DNA from: Archegozetes longisetosus
Taxonomy: Eukaryota > Arthropoda > Arachnida > Sarcoptiformes > Trhypochthoniidae
DNA: 64,000 nucleotides
Assembly: GCA_018873245.2 (NCBI GenBank)
Contig: JAEMBT020000006.1
Coordinates: 1,123,804 to 1,187,803, forward strand
Direction: 5' to 3'
Below, piece after piece: positions 47,481 through 60,599 of this stretch (position 1 is the first letter of the stretch; each line of letters begins with the position of its first letter). A program made the translations under genes and the position numbers. The notes below the pieces were generated by a model. The model did no database searches. It saw only the letters and a list, made by a program, of their open reading frames with translations, and was not told where the DNA came from.

Positions 47481-50400
47481 ACACTTTCAAGACTCTACTT
47501 CAGAAAAATCAAATTATTAATATAAAGAGAATTAACAAATTATTCTCAAATTTTATTAGAATTCAATGCTGTTGTAAATTCGGGGCCACACTCTCGAACG
47601 ACTGCAAGTTGCAAAATATAAGGCGGTTGCAAGTACTTCATTGCGAGCCATCCATTCGTTTTGTGCACTTTTGCAATATTGCTAATTTTGCAAAGTTTCC
47701 AGAATGCAGCCTCAGGACCAATTAAAAAATAATAATTTATAAATAAGCTGGATATTTTTATAACATTAAGCAAATGATTTTATAATATTTTCGTATAATA
47801 TTCTGAGAATTTCTATCAAAATAAACGTTAAATATGAAAATTTATTTATACAAATCAAGAGTCACGCTTATAGCTTTCGGTAAAATCGACCTAATTTTAA
47901 TCCTTTGATCACTGTAGAAGTTACCAAAAAGTTTAATTGCAACATTGATTACATCTGATCAAGTAGTTCGAGATCAACCTCAAGACCGTTTCATCGATTG
48001 GAACTACTGCTATAATACTAGATTTTCACATACACAAACTTGGATCTTTGAACAGTACTTGAAAAAATCTGATCAAAAAGCTAGAAGAATAAATCAAACT
48101 ATTTTTCTCAGATGATTAATAGCATTTTGTTCTGCAGCCATGGATTCTTGAAATCTTTTTATTCATACGGAATTTTACTTTGAATTTGTAGGACAAATAC
48201 TTAAACAATACGACCGCAACGCAGTCTTTGCTTTAGTTTGAGATCGATTGCGGACTCAAAATTTTGTTAAGGATTTTATCCTGACAAAAATGAAGCACAA
48301 GTCAACACTACTCGGCTTTGATTTCTTTTGTTTCTTAGCCTATGGGTTGTGAAATTAATTTTGAAGATTTAGTGACAAATGTTTGTAGAAGGCAAAACAT
48401 ATTAATAGTTATCAAGTAAAGATTTTGCTTGAAGTTCTATAAAAATATTTTGTTTATCTGGAAGATCTTTGGATCTAAAAGCTTGAAGTACTCAAGAGTA
48501 AACCTATATTAAGATTTGTCTAAACATTCAAGAGTCATTCAATTTATTTATCGCAAAAGTCTACTAATGATTCCATTTTTATATATAAAGACTCAAAATT
48601 TCTAACTGAAAAGAATAGCGAATATAAAAAAGTTAATAATTTTTAGAACATAGTCTTTCCTTATACATTTACTCTCTATTGAGGTGGCTTTTTGAAGATA
48701 TTTCAAAAATAAGAGGCAAATCTATCATACGAATAATGAAAATTTGTAGAATATATTTTGAGAAACAAGGACTTCTCTTTTAAAATAAAGCTTTCAATTT
48801 AAAAGGGCTATACACTTCTTATTAATATAGAAAGTCTAGGTTTATGAAGGTTTTACAGAATATTCTCATATGAGAAATTAAACCATATTCAATTCTGATG
48901 TTTTGAAACGAAGTATATTCTATTGAGATTAATATCAACTTTTTCATTCAAATATTAAGATTAGATTTCTACTTAGAAAATTTCCAAGAGATCATTTTAT
49001 ATCTGGCTGCAATTTGCGGAACTTTGAAATCCAGATATTGCGGAATCTTTGATATGGATCAAAAAGTGAAAACATGATTCAAGTCGAATATTTTCTGATA
49101 GGAAGATGAAAGAAAGCGATGTTTTATTTATGTTAATCTGCAAAGTAGCTGCTGATTATAAATGTTTTTTAACATAAATTGTCAGGAAAATTGATGCAGT
49201 AAATTTGCAAATTAAACATATGCCCATCTGACTCAGACTAAGAAACATCCCTTTCCCAGGCTAGTCAGCAGAAGATAACTGGCTCTCACAAACTTAACAC
49301 TAAGCAGAGACAATTTTATTATCTGAGGAAAAAGGGTTCTAATTATTTTAGTGCATTCATATGAAAACTGTCCAATCATCTGAGTATTTGCTGAAAATTA
49401 TTTGATAAAAATCCTCTAATTATGAGCTAGTTTTCGAGTTTTATGATTAAAAAAATCAATTAAATGACTTCAGCCACATATGAATCATAATCTCCTATAT
49501 CAAATATAAAATCTAAATAATCGAAATCCAACGAATTTACTAAAGAATCAAAAGGAAGCGTCTCTATGCAGTGGTATAAGGAGCAGTAGTGTAATAATAA
49601 AATATAGAGAACATTTATAATTTGGTTATTCATTTAAGTGGTTGCGATCAGCCATAGATATAAAGCTGAGCGATAATTCTTAGCTGTTGATTGACACTCA
49701 TTTTAATAGATTTATTTATCACTTTCTTCTGTTAATTATCAATAGCCTTTTTTCAAAGCTAGTATCTTTTTATTTTATTTTACTTTATTTTTTGAAGTCA
49801 TAATTTGAAGAGCAACGTTTCGTTTATGATGATTAATCCTTTTAAAAGCTTGTTACCATTCAAATTAATGGTTTGCTAGAATTATTTCTGTTTTTACGCA
49901 TTTTCGAAAGATTTTTGAGCAAAATGAAATTATTTGATCAAATAATAAGGTGTTTTAAGTAACAAGTGATAGTATCAATTCAAAAGTTGCAAACATTTAT
50001 TGTTGATCTCAATTTTCATTTCGATGAGCTTTCATTTTGAGGTTTGGCTGTGAGATCAGATGTTTTTCTTTACGTGGTACTGGTGAGCATCAACTCATGA
50101 ATGTCATAAATATTCAAATCCTTATTTAAATGTGAGATCAGTCATGAAAAATAGATGTTAATGCACCCATTTTTCGAAGCCCAAGATATCGATGTAATCT
50201 TTGATAAAAAAAAAGTGTCTTCTTAAAGTGAACTATCATCAAAATGAATCTTATGACTTAATAGAAATTTAAAAAGTATAATGAAGCTGTAAGTTTGCAG
50301 AATAAAATAAGATATTTCCATTATCAAATTAAGTACTCACCAAAAAATTCAAAATATATGATAAGTTTTATTGTAAGCAAGTTATTAAGTCATAAATTTT

Positions 50401-50879
50401 GAATTTGAACGTTGTAAAAATTATTCGAAAAAGAAAAGTATTTTGAGCTGAAGAATATTACTAAACCCAACATTTGAGCATATTATAAATAGATGAGAGA
50501 AATGTGTGGTTGCCGCGCTTGTAACAAGAGCAAAATACAAATCAATGAATTCTTATTAAGTTGAATAATTTGCAGTTAGTCATTATGAACTTTGTAAATC
50601 TTAACCTAAGCTCTAACTGGTAAGAAAAACTCTGGTATTTGCTAACAAAAATCCATTTTAACTTATGAGTTCGGAAATATAGGTTGTTTCGAAGATCAAT
50701 AAAGGTTTATCTCAAGTTGCTATCAATCTTGATTTTTAGTTTTGAAAATAATACCGATTAAATTTTACTACATTCACAAAACACTTTTAGTAAATAAACT
50801 AAAGTTTTAATAGTTTAATATTTTAAACTCACAATAACTGGGAACGAAACCTGTGCGTAAAACATAATTAGTATGGGTT
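47481..50879. other. AT-rich spacer, right part
   Basis: No gene supported. A short GC-richer island at 47580-47720 is unlike its neighbours and may be a repeat fragment. Confidence 0.45.
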
Positions 50880-51399
50880 ATATTTTATTGCAAAACTAAC
50901 TGTTCAGCAAAATAGTTAATAAAATCTCCGATAAAGAAGTTTAAGACTTATCATAAGAATATATTGCATATGCTATTGAATAACTGATGTAAAACACTCA
51001 ACGCTAAGAACAGTAAAACCTATTGCCAACTATTGATCGCATTGCATCTCTCAGTTAGTGTTAGCGTTTGAATAATAAGTAACGCAATATATATATTACT
51101 ATTCGCCGATTACTTGAGCTAAACGCAGTTAAGCTCGCACTTATGGCAAAAGAAAAGTTTTCTCTCATATGATTACAACGATTCCTGAAAGAGTTGCATA
51201 AAAACAACAAATTTTGATGTGCTTTCCTTCACTTCTTATCATTGATTGATTTGCTATCTCGAGGAATAAACTTCATATAAAAGGATAGTATAGATGAGAG
51301 AATAAAAACTATAATATGATAAAAGTTAACAAATAATTAAATAGATTAATAGAAATTATGTTTCTCTGCTTTTCGGTCATATTTAAGTCGAAATAATAA

Positions 51400-51511
51400 G
51401 CCATTAGTCAATACTAATCACTCAAATGTTTCATCCATTTACCCATTAATTATTCATTCTTTGAGAACATAGCGAATAATCAATCATTCCAGTGGAGAAT
51501 AAGACCCAGAC

Positions 51512-51577
<66 letters not shown>

Positions 51578-52140
51578 TGAAACAAAGCGATTCAATGCAT
51601 TAACCATTATCTCGAGTTTCGACCATTGATTCGATTTTGTCTTTTGTGTTCCAAGATTTGTGATAACACGAGATATTTGGTATTGTTTACTAAAAATACT
51701 GCTTACTCTCGATTCAGATTAAGTCCAATAACTTTCAGATCAATCCGATTAAGTTTATATCGAATGTCAAGAATCGGTTATATTTCGAGAGCATTTAAGT
51801 GTAAAACAAACTATAAATCGATTAAATATAGGTAATAATGATAATTAAATCAGTTTTACTCAAACAATTTAAAGTTTAATTGAAGTTTTAAATGTTTTCA
51901 ATGTAATTATACATTGATTTGTTCACAATATCAAAAGTGGACAATGAGAACACATTTGAGCCTAAACGCAGTCTCGCATTTCGATCGAAAATCAGGAATC
52001 ATTACATGAGTTTTGAAACTGCTCTCTCTTTCTGTATTCCTAACTCTACTCTGAACTGAACTGAAGTCTAACTCTACTCACACTCCTTCTGCTCTCAAAA
52101 CTTTTAGTTTAGTCGCTCCACAGAAGCAGAAGCTCTAATA
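51400..52140 (+). promoter_or_regulatory. conserved upstream block, right cadherin (putative promoter/5' UTR)
   Basis: Partner of 20030-20780 with a longer (AG)n tract. A shared open frame of about 70 codons lacks an ATG start and is probably fortuitous. Confidence 0.45.
51515..51575. repeat. (AG)n microsatellite upstream of right cadherin
   Basis: About 30 uninterrupted AG units, over twice the length of the paralogous tract at 20599-20625. Confidence 0.95.
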
Positions 52141-52595
52141 CATTCACTTTCTGTGCAATATTAAAGTCATAAGAATAATGTTCGCTCTTTTTCTTGTCTC
52201 TCTCCTCACTTTCTCTTTGACTGACGCTTAATAACAAAACTTTTATGTTGTTTTAGTGTTCAAAATATACAAAAAGCCTGTGTTTGTGATCATTAAGCGA
52301 ATTCATTGTTGTGTTTGCAATGAATGTAATAAATGAGACACAAATTATACTATTCTCAATGTAGAACTTAAGTTTGTTTAAAAACAGAGTTTGTCATCAA
52401 ACTTTATGCTTTCTAATTGTAAGAGCACGAAAATAATAACAATAATAAAGAATTTAAATTGAGTGCAATGTTCATAAGATAAGATTAAAATAATCTTTGA
52501 AATTGTTTAAATTTTTCATTTACTCTATTAAATAAATGATCTGAAACATATTTTTGTGTCTGGATATAAATACTCGTAAAAAGTTCTTGAGCTAA

Positions 52596-52650
52596 ATGTT
52601 GGATGCGGTTAAAGTTCTGTTTATCTTAACTGGTGCGAGCACTTACTTGG
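52596..52650 (+). CDS. cadherin right copy, exon 1 (signal peptide)
   Basis: Same structure as 19652-19706: ATG, 18 codons plus one base, donor GTTTG. The sequence reads MLDAVKVLFILTGASTYL. Confidence 0.75.
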
Positions 52651-55600
52651 GTTTGTATAATATTAAAACTTTTCTTTAAGCTTTGTTTCGATCTTAGGTC
52701 AAACTTGACTTACGGTCAATATTGTATTCAATTTCATAAAAGTTACATTTCTTAAGTTGCTATTAAGTGAAATATCCAATAATGACAAAGAATATTTTGA
52801 AAGTTTAAGCATGGTATTGAAAAATATACATTTCTTTAGCAAATAATTTTACAATTCATTAAAAATCATTTACTCAATAAGTTATCTCTGGCACTTTGTT
52901 CAACGAACAATTAATGCTATTTTGTTATATAATTAACAAAATATGGACAATATTTATACTGATTATAGTCAGCCTCTAAGCTCTCACTAGACACCAATTC
53001 TGTACAACGAAAAGGTATAAAATAAATGCAAATAAATGTGAAAATTACTACAATTTCTTATTCTGGGATCAAAAATACAGAACTCAAATTCGTAGTCAGA
53101 TATTTGTTCTTTATTTTCTTGAGAATAATAATTTCATCAATGCTATGGAATAGTAGAAATAAGAATTTACCTTATAAAAAATACTGCATAATTTTTGGCA
53201 AACGACTTATAAGAATGTTATTGGGAAAGAAACCAAAACATTATATGCTAAGTTTTAATGGAATAAAGCTTTTCAAGTGATGAGATCTTTAAGTAAACAA
53301 TCATATTATGACAGCTTAAGTTTTGCATAAGGTTTCTAAAGATTCTCTAATTGATGTTTGAAGTGACAAGCTTTTACACTGAATTTCCAGGTATTATAAA
53401 AAATTAATTTTATTTATTAGACGATTGCGAGTAAAGAGTTAATTTCTTGTTGAAGTTTTATTCTTAATTAATTTGATTAACGAATAATGTATTCATTTTG
53501 ATATCCATTTAAAATCTCTTAAAAATATTCAATAAAACATTCAACTAATAATGTATGGCTTATGTGACGATATCTTGTACATGGAGAAAGAAAATTTGAT
53601 TTTTGCTAGTGATTTATGATAAAAATAAAAGCATTTTCATTCATGATGAAAAATGAGTGAACAATTCAATATTTGACTTTACGTAAAAACGCAAAAGTAG
53701 ATCAAAACTTTTCCTATGAACAATTTCAAGCATTTTCTAAACTTGAAAACAGATTTAACACATTTAATCGAATAAGTAATTAAAATATATTAAGTTAGTT
53801 ATTGTTCTCACAATGGAGTGAGTTTTAACAAAAGTGCGCTGTAATAGAGTTCGTTCTGATGTGAAGGCAAAGATATCACTCTCTTCATGTTTTGATTTCA
53901 TAAAGAAATAGACTCTAAAAAAATCAAATTTCCTCTTATCATGTTCGGGGTCTATCGCACTCATAACTTATTCGAAGCAAATCACTGTTCGTCATGATAT
54001 CCTTCATACTTGTATTGTATTTGACAGCTTCATATCGCGTTTCTAAATATGCCAACTCTTGTGACACATCAATAGATGTGTCAAATTAGATTCGATTCAA
54101 TTGTCACATTTTTGCTTGATTTTAGGGTTTGAAAATAAAAATCCAAGTTTCGATCAATTTGCTCACGACTGCAAATCTAATAATAAAATACTGAAATAGT
54201 GAGAAAAGTTGTGCAAAGTTTTTTATTACAATTGCAATATGGAACTAAAGAGTAGAGTTGAATCATATACTGAATGCAGATTTCTGTCATTCGGATTACA
54301 TAATGAACTGAATCCAAGTGTCACATTGATTGAGTACAAAAATTGACTTTGACTTTCGAAGTGATGCTTCTTATTGTTTTAAATGAGATCAACATATTCC
54401 ATGTCACATTAAACGTGAATAATTTGAATAATTATTCTAGTTCTGCCTTCAGAAAGAACTAAACCTTACACTGCTTCAAAATTGAAAAGCCAATTCTTAA
54501 TCTTTGGAAGAATTAATAAATCTTGATCTGTGTTCTAGATGAGATGGATAAGAATTAGTACGAAGAACTTTAAGTTTAGAGGACTTGACTGTCGATATAT
54601 TTCATCAAAATAATAAAAGTTTCAAAGACAAGACTTCAGACATTCTTCTAGAACCTCTGGTTTAAAATTATCTAAGCCATCTTATTCAATAATGATTTCT
54701 GTAACATTTCTGGTTACGAATGAATATTTCAATTTCTTCAATTTCTGTTGAATCAATTTCGAACCAGAAAGAAACCAAAACCCTTATTTAGGTAGAAAAT
54801 TGTCTGCAAATCAACTGCTATGCTATTATGAGCTAAATTGAATTTTAGAATAAAAGAAAGAGATAAAATCTAGAAAATTGAATTTTCGGAAGATTTTTCC
54901 TAAAAAATTGATTTTCTTTTCCTGTTATAGCAACAGTGTGAAAAGTAATCAGAAGTTGAATAAGAGGAATACAAACCATATATTTAATGTCTTAGTATTG
55001 CATTCTTGTCAGACTTTCCTCCTGTTATAAATTGAAATTTTCGATTTAGACTAAAACGTAACTCTGGGTTAAAACTTAGCCCAAAGCAAAAGAACTTCTC
55101 CTCAAAGTTTGAAATACCCTAGATTTATTTTTTGGTGTCATAATAGTTGTAGAACTTTATATCAAGCTCTTATGAGTAATGAATTTGTGATACGATAGAA
55201 GGGACACGCATATCGAAAGAACTTTTAATTGACTTCATTCTGATAATGCTAAAAATGATTGAGTATAAAGAGATTGAATGAATATATGGTTTATCGTGTG
55301 AGTACTTCACGTAATTTGGCATTCACTTTAGCAGAAGTAAAGTTAGTCTTTTTAGAATTTATTTTACAAAAAATTAAGGTATGCAATAAATCATAATCTG
55401 CCAAACACTACATAAAGTTTTCTTTGAAAATTGACGCAAACTTTCAATTTTTTGCATTATGTTACGTTCAGTTTTTCAAGCTGTCGATTGATTTGATAAA
55501 GTTTGATAAGGTATTTGTTAAAGTTTCAAATCTTCTTTAATTACTTTTTTTTATAGCAATCGTTACAAAAATTGTTCATTCAAACAAAACTTAGACTTCA

Positions 55601-58600
55601 AGCAAAACATAGAGATAAAATTGTCTTAATCTGATCGATCTACTCATGTACTAAGCTTTAGTAATTATTATTTTATTCAGAGCGATTATTATAATTAGTG
55701 AACAGTTTGGATTTCAAGTCAAAGTTCTCTCATTATATTTTAGCAATTGTTAAATAATCGGATAAAAAATATTCTGTTTCAAGCATAAGTTGTTTACTTT
55801 GAAGAACATTTGATCTATACTGATTTTATTAAGTACTGTGTATCGAATTCGTTATCTTATTTGTTAGTGTTATGTCTTGAGTAAACATCACATGATTTTA
55901 TATACAACGCATCTCATCGCATCAATCGCAACAATACGTTTAGCAATCTTAAATACTCTAGAATTCCAATGGAATTCTCGCTCGAACTGTTTTTTCGGGA
56001 GTTAGAATGCCTGGTACAAAAAACTGGATTTATCTAGAATTCGCTGAACTTATTTCATGAGAGTTTTGATCGAATTTTATTTGACTTCTCTTTGATCCCT
56101 AAATCTCGATTATGGAGAATAAATGTATAGATAAAGAGAGGGTTAGAGTAAATGTTGTTAAAATTGATCGCTAAAACAACTACTACTAGCCTGGATGACT
56201 CTTGCAAATAGGGATCGCATGAATGAATGCAAAAATTCGAGCGACAAAATCATTAATCAAAAGTTCATGATTAATCTCGAATCTAAAATTGCGAGAATAA
56301 AGAGAATTCTGAAATATTTTTATTATTAAATTCTATGAAAAACATTTTAGACTCATGAAAAGAGGCTTAAAATGCGTTATTTGAGGATTAGAATTTTCTC
56401 GAGATTATTATCATTATTAAAATTGATGACTTCTGAGTTGAAGTTTTGGGGATAACTGACCAAAAATCTCATTTCGAAATTGATATTAAGGTCCGAGAAT
56501 TGAATTACATATCTTTAAGTCAAATGTTGTTCAACTAATTTCTGGAGACTTGAGTTCTGAAGATCTGATCATTTGATACTTTGACATAACGTTCTTCCAC
56601 AGAAGAAAAACAAAAATAAGAGAATCAGTAGTCTTCTATCTTCACAAAGATTGTTAAGATGTTGAAAGGTTAAAGCATTTTTCGATGTTTTGTGTAATAA
56701 CAAGAAAGAATTCTTTACGCTTTCATCTAAATAATTTGAGTTAATTTTTAATTATCTTAATATAAGAGTTTGAGCGTAAAGTCTTAGACGATGTTAATTA
56801 AGTTTAACCAATAATAAATTACGATGAAATCAATTTTTTGAATAAAGCTATTCTCTTTTACTTGTTTAGTTACCAAATACATAAATGTTGGCATGGATAA
56901 GGATAAAAATAATGACACTCTCAAGCATTTCGAGCAAATGGATGGTATAAGCGATGAGAGAATGAAAGGTAAAGTGTGTAGAATATATGTTAATTGTTTT
57001 GAGATCCCATCCTTTAACGATAGAATACTGCAGGTCACGAACAGGAACGAAAAACTTATTTGTCAGAGTTAGAGACAAAACCATCATAGTTAGCCTAAAA
57101 TGGAGTTCATTTTTAGACTCACTGCTAAAATAAATTGAAATATTTTGATGCATTTGATCAAGTCTTCTTTCATTACTATGGAGATTCAAAATCATTATAA
57201 CCGAACAATTATCACAGCTGAAATCAATTCTACAACTTTCAAGAACGAAAAGAAATTCTTTCTTATCATTAATTAGCACTGAAAGCGGCGAAGTCATCGA
57301 AAAAAGTTCCTACTAATTATTGTTCCTATACTATGTTCCTATACTATTTCTGACGAGGAATTCAAATCTGGAAATAAAGTTCCTCTACTTTGAACGGATG
57401 CTCTGGTACACCAACTCGTAATATGAACGATAATTTTCAATCGCATAATGAAACGACAACAATCATAAAATAATGAAATCTCCAATTTACTGCATTTTTC
57501 AGAGCAGAAGCTAAATTTAGAATCATATTTTACGCTAACTATTGTGATTCTCCCTATATGATACTACTGCCTCAAGGTTTCATATTATGTTAAATCATTT
57601 TTAAGACTCTTATTTGCCTTGTTTCCAACAATAATAACATAAACATTAATTTAAAAGTTTTTTTGTTCTCAAATTTAAATGTTGTCACTCATTACGATGA
57701 AAGTGTTACAACTCTACAAAAATTTTGCTTACATTGAGAGACAGATGTGAGTGTTTTGTTAGAGAGATTAAGGTTTCTTAACTAGTTTAGCTCATTATTT
57801 AACATGAAACTAATTTAAGGCTTGCCACGGAATGTGATTATTGACAAAGAAAACTCTTTTCATAATTGAATTTTTTGCGAACATTAGACTGAAAGTGACC
57901 ACAAATAGTATTGCCAACGTCAAAGTAATTTGAACAAAGAGGTAAATTAATTAAATTAAACTTTTTCCTAAAGTTAAACACCGCTTGAAGGTTAATCTAT
58001 AAATATAGATCAATACTCAAGACAACGAAAAACATTGCTTAGAAGCTAAATACCGTCGCTAAAAATGTTCGCACAGAAGTTAAAGTGTTATCAAGCTTAG
58101 CGCTACGTGACTTAAGCTTTAATTAAGTGCGACTTTTTCATATTGTCGCATATAATTAATAAAAATGTCTTTAATTCATTATAGTTTTATTCATGAATGA
58201 ATTTCTGTTATGAAACTTATTTATTTGCAGAGATATGGAATAAAAAGAAGAATATGAGTGAAACACTTTCTGATGAAGACATGCAAACTGTAAATGAGTT
58301 GTTGTATAGAAATAACTATCAAAGTAGAGATCAGGTATTGTTTCCAAAAAATATCAAAGTCAATGGCAGTTAATTCGAGTTCATTTGATCACTATAAGGA
58401 ATATTCTGCTCATAAGTGGCCCGAACAACACGTCAGTAATGCAAATCAATTTTTTGAGCAACCAGTTTATGAAATAGAAATCATTGAAGAGGAAACCGAT
58501 TTACCAAAAAGATTGTTACAGGTATGACAAAATCAAAGTCAATAATCGGAATCGTCTGAAAACAAGTTTATCACAAATTACTACTAATCAAATGAACATT

Positions 58601-60326
58601 CACTAAAAAGTGTCCGATCGTATCGAGTGATCAATTGTTTCGATCAGATCTTCAAATCATTTACAATCGACTAATAGTTTAGTAATGCATTTGATTGCAA
58701 TCAATTGGTCTAAAAGTTTGAAACGAAATTAGGGTTTAATGTGTTTTATTTTTACTAAAGATCAAAGCAATGACAGCGAGTGGCTCACAATTCAGTGATT
58801 CTGGAGTGATGTTCATTGTTGGCGGTGACGGTGTCGATGACGAGAACCCGAATAGGAGTAAGTTTGCGATCAATGCTTTCACTGGAGAACTATTTCTGAT
58901 TTGTTCGATCGATCGCGACCCACCAGAGGGTCGAAAGGAATGGAGACTAAACATAACCGCAGAGGACGACAACGGACGAAGACTAGAGGGTTGGGCAGAG
59001 ATTGTGGTCAGAGTTAAGGACATTAACGATAATGTGCCGTATTTTGCAAGTGATAACTACTTCGCAAACATGACTGAGAATAATGCTGAGGGCATTCAGA
59101 TTCTCACTCTCACAGCACAAGATGTGGACGAAAACAATGTCATCAAATATTCCATTGAAATGAATCGACTGAACAGTAACGGACAACTCATTTTTCACAT
59201 CGACGAAGTGTCTGGCGTTTTGTCGACTGCGGTCTGTTGTCTCGACAGGGAATCAATCGATCAGTTTGTGATTAAAGTGTGTGCTGCGGACGGCGGACCC
59301 GCCAAAGCGTGTGCCAATGTCATTATTATTCTTATCGATCAAAACGATGAGTTACCGAAGTTTGTCACAAAACTAATACCGATTTTGATTAATTCCAATC
59401 AAATCTATTCTGGAAAACAGATCTCAAACTTGTCGGTGAGCGACAACGACTTACTGATCACAAATCAATTTGTTTACGAAGTTTTGAATCATTCAAATTA
59501 TGCGAAATATTTTTCTGTCAAAACAAATACCGACGGCAGCGGACTTTTGTATATAAGACAAAAGTTTACTTTAGATCAACACTTGTTTAGCATTGAATCG
59601 AATAGTTATGAGTTTTCACTCACTGTTGCCGTCAGCGATTGCGGACATTTCGATGACATAACTCGAATCGATTACTGTGAGGTCACTTTTAAAGTACAAA
59701 ATTTGAATTTGAATAATAACCAAAATGTGAACTCAAAAACACAACAAATCGAAATCGATTTCGATAAACAAAACGTGAAAAATATGTCAAAACATTATTC
59801 AAATGACACAAACGATACGCTCCAACACATCATATCTAACGGTTATAACAGTGAGCGCAGTAGTAATAGTTCAAACGATTATTTTCTAACGTTTCCATTG
59901 AATTTATTGCAACAACTCACAATTTTTCATTTGATATCAACAGCTATCGTAATATTAATAATAGTATTAATAGCAATGATTTTGTTTATTAAAATTCATC
60001 ATAACTGTAATCTGTCGTCAAAGTTATCGACGAATAACTGCACAAATGAAAGTGAAAACGAATCCGATCATGACTTGAGAGATGGTATACGAAGCTATAA
60101 CTATGAGGGCGGCGGTGAATGTGATATATCTGTCTATGATTTAAGACAATTGCAAATACCCATTAATTTGATTGATTCGAGTTATGCCACAAATCATAAC
60201 AAATGTGATGCTATGCAAAAAGTCTTATTACTGCCCGACGTCTGCAATAAATCTCCGACTAATACAACGCCTATACCTGATCCAAAAGATCGTTTTGAAG
60301 CCATAAATATATTTGTTGTCGAATAG
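52596..60326 (+). CDS. small classical-type cadherin, right copy (five exons)
   Basis: Model: exons 52596-52650, 56870-56968, 58231-58289, 58360-58521, 58761-60326; 646 residues, with the same phases and splice signals as the left copy. In exon 5 only six residues differ from the left copy, numbered from its ATG codon at 58770: 209 Tyr/Ser, 227 Ser/Leu, 367 Asn/Ser, 386 Val/Phe, 388 Phe/Leu, 410 Arg/His (left/right). Exon 1 has one replacement (Ile5Val) among five base changes. Exon 2 by contrast is only about half identical beyond its first seven codons and is four codons shorter. Membrane helix and EGGGE tail motif are retained. Neither copy has a stop or frameshift, so both look functional. 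Confidence 0.85.
53930..56450 (+). other. intron 1 of right cadherin, three-copy segment C
   Basis: Reverse-complement match to segments A and B; the same islands occur near 55320, 55050 and 54040. No coding frame is shared. Confidence 0.75.
56870..56968 (+). CDS. cadherin right copy, exon 2 (variable linker)
   Basis: Pyrimidine-rich acceptor ending TTTAG, 99 bases, donor GTAAAG. It begins with the same TKYINVG as the left copy, then about 12 of 25 residues match. It lies antisense to an open 143-codon frame that I regard as a shadow. Confidence 0.7.
58231..58289 (+). CDS. cadherin right copy, exon 3
   Basis: Acceptor TTTGCAG; protein identical to the left exon 3 (one synonymous change, ATA/ATT). 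Same uncertainty over the donor. Confidence 0.55.
58360..58521 (+). CDS. cadherin right copy, exon 4
   Basis: 162 bases, identical in structure to the left exon 4, donor GTATGA; encodes the start of cadherin repeat 1. Confidence 0.7.
58761..60326 (+). CDS. cadherin right copy, exon 5
   Basis: 1566 bases to the stop at 60326. Ectodomain, helix and EGGGE tail as in the left copy. Two of the six replacements lie in the membrane helix and one just after it. Confidence 0.93.
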   Translation: MKAMTASGSQFSDSGVMFIVGGDGVDDENPNRSKFAINAFTGELFLICSIDRDPPEGRKEWRLNITAEDDNGRRLEGWAEIVVRVKDINDNVPYFASDNYFANMTENNAEGIQILTLTAQDVDENNVIKYSIEMNRLNSNGQLIFHIDEVSGVLSTAVCCLDRESIDQFVIKVCAADGGPAKACANVIIILIDQNDELPKFVTKLIPILINSNQIYSGKQISNLSVSDNDLLITNQFVYEVLNHSNYAKYFSVKTNTDGSGLLYIRQKFTLDQHLFSIESNSYEFSLTVAVSDCGHFDDITRIDYCEVTFKVQNLNLNNNQNVNSKTQQIEIDFDKQNVKNMSKHYSNDTNDTLQHIISNGYNSERSSNSSNDYFLTFPLNLLQQLTIFHLISTAIVILIIVLIAMILFIKIHHNCNLSSKLSTNNCTNESENESDHDLRDGIRSYNYEGGGECDISVYDLRQLQIPINLIDSSYATNHNKCDAMQKVLLLPDVCNKSPTNTTPIPDPKDRFEAINIFVVE

Positions 60327-60567
60327 AAAAACTTCGCCAAAATTTATTGCGTTACAAGTGCTTAAGAGCATAACATTTAAGTGCTATTAACACAACAGTT
60401 AGATATTGTTCTTTCAACTACAACAATGTTCTTTTTTTCATTTTTCTCCATTGAATGTAAAAATAAAATCTGAAAATTTTAGTTTTAGAACTAAAACATC
60501 TGGGAAAATTTTTTTTAATAATTGTTGATGGATTTTTTTATTGAAAGATTGTCCGCAACTTTTTATG

Positions 60568-60573
60568 AATAAA
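60568..60573 (+). terminator. polyadenylation signal AATAAA, right cadherin
   Basis: AATAAA about 240 bases after the stop in the context shared with the left arm. An extra AATAAA-containing stretch near 60465 is not shared. Confidence 0.55.
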
Positions 60574-60599
60574 AATTGATGTCATTGTTGAAATTTGAA

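Larger units (their letters stand above)
50880..60580 (+). repeat. right arm of large inverted duplication
   Basis: Reverse-complement partner of 11350-21300. The shared polyadenylation signal region closes the outer end. Beyond 60.6 kb the right flank instead matches the relic locus at about 41.7-43.4 kb. Confidence 0.85.

Noticed and set aside
56866..57297. 143-codon minus-strand open frame with hydrophobic stretches resembling a receptor fragment
   Set aside because: Its end is antisense to cadherin exon 2. The left arm breaks this frame with stops while the sense exon keeps frame, phase and splice sites in both arms.
58335..58359. 25-base intron between cadherin exons 3 and 4
   Set aside because: Too short for usual splicing; a 70-base intron 58290-58359 with donor GTAAAT keeps the frame.
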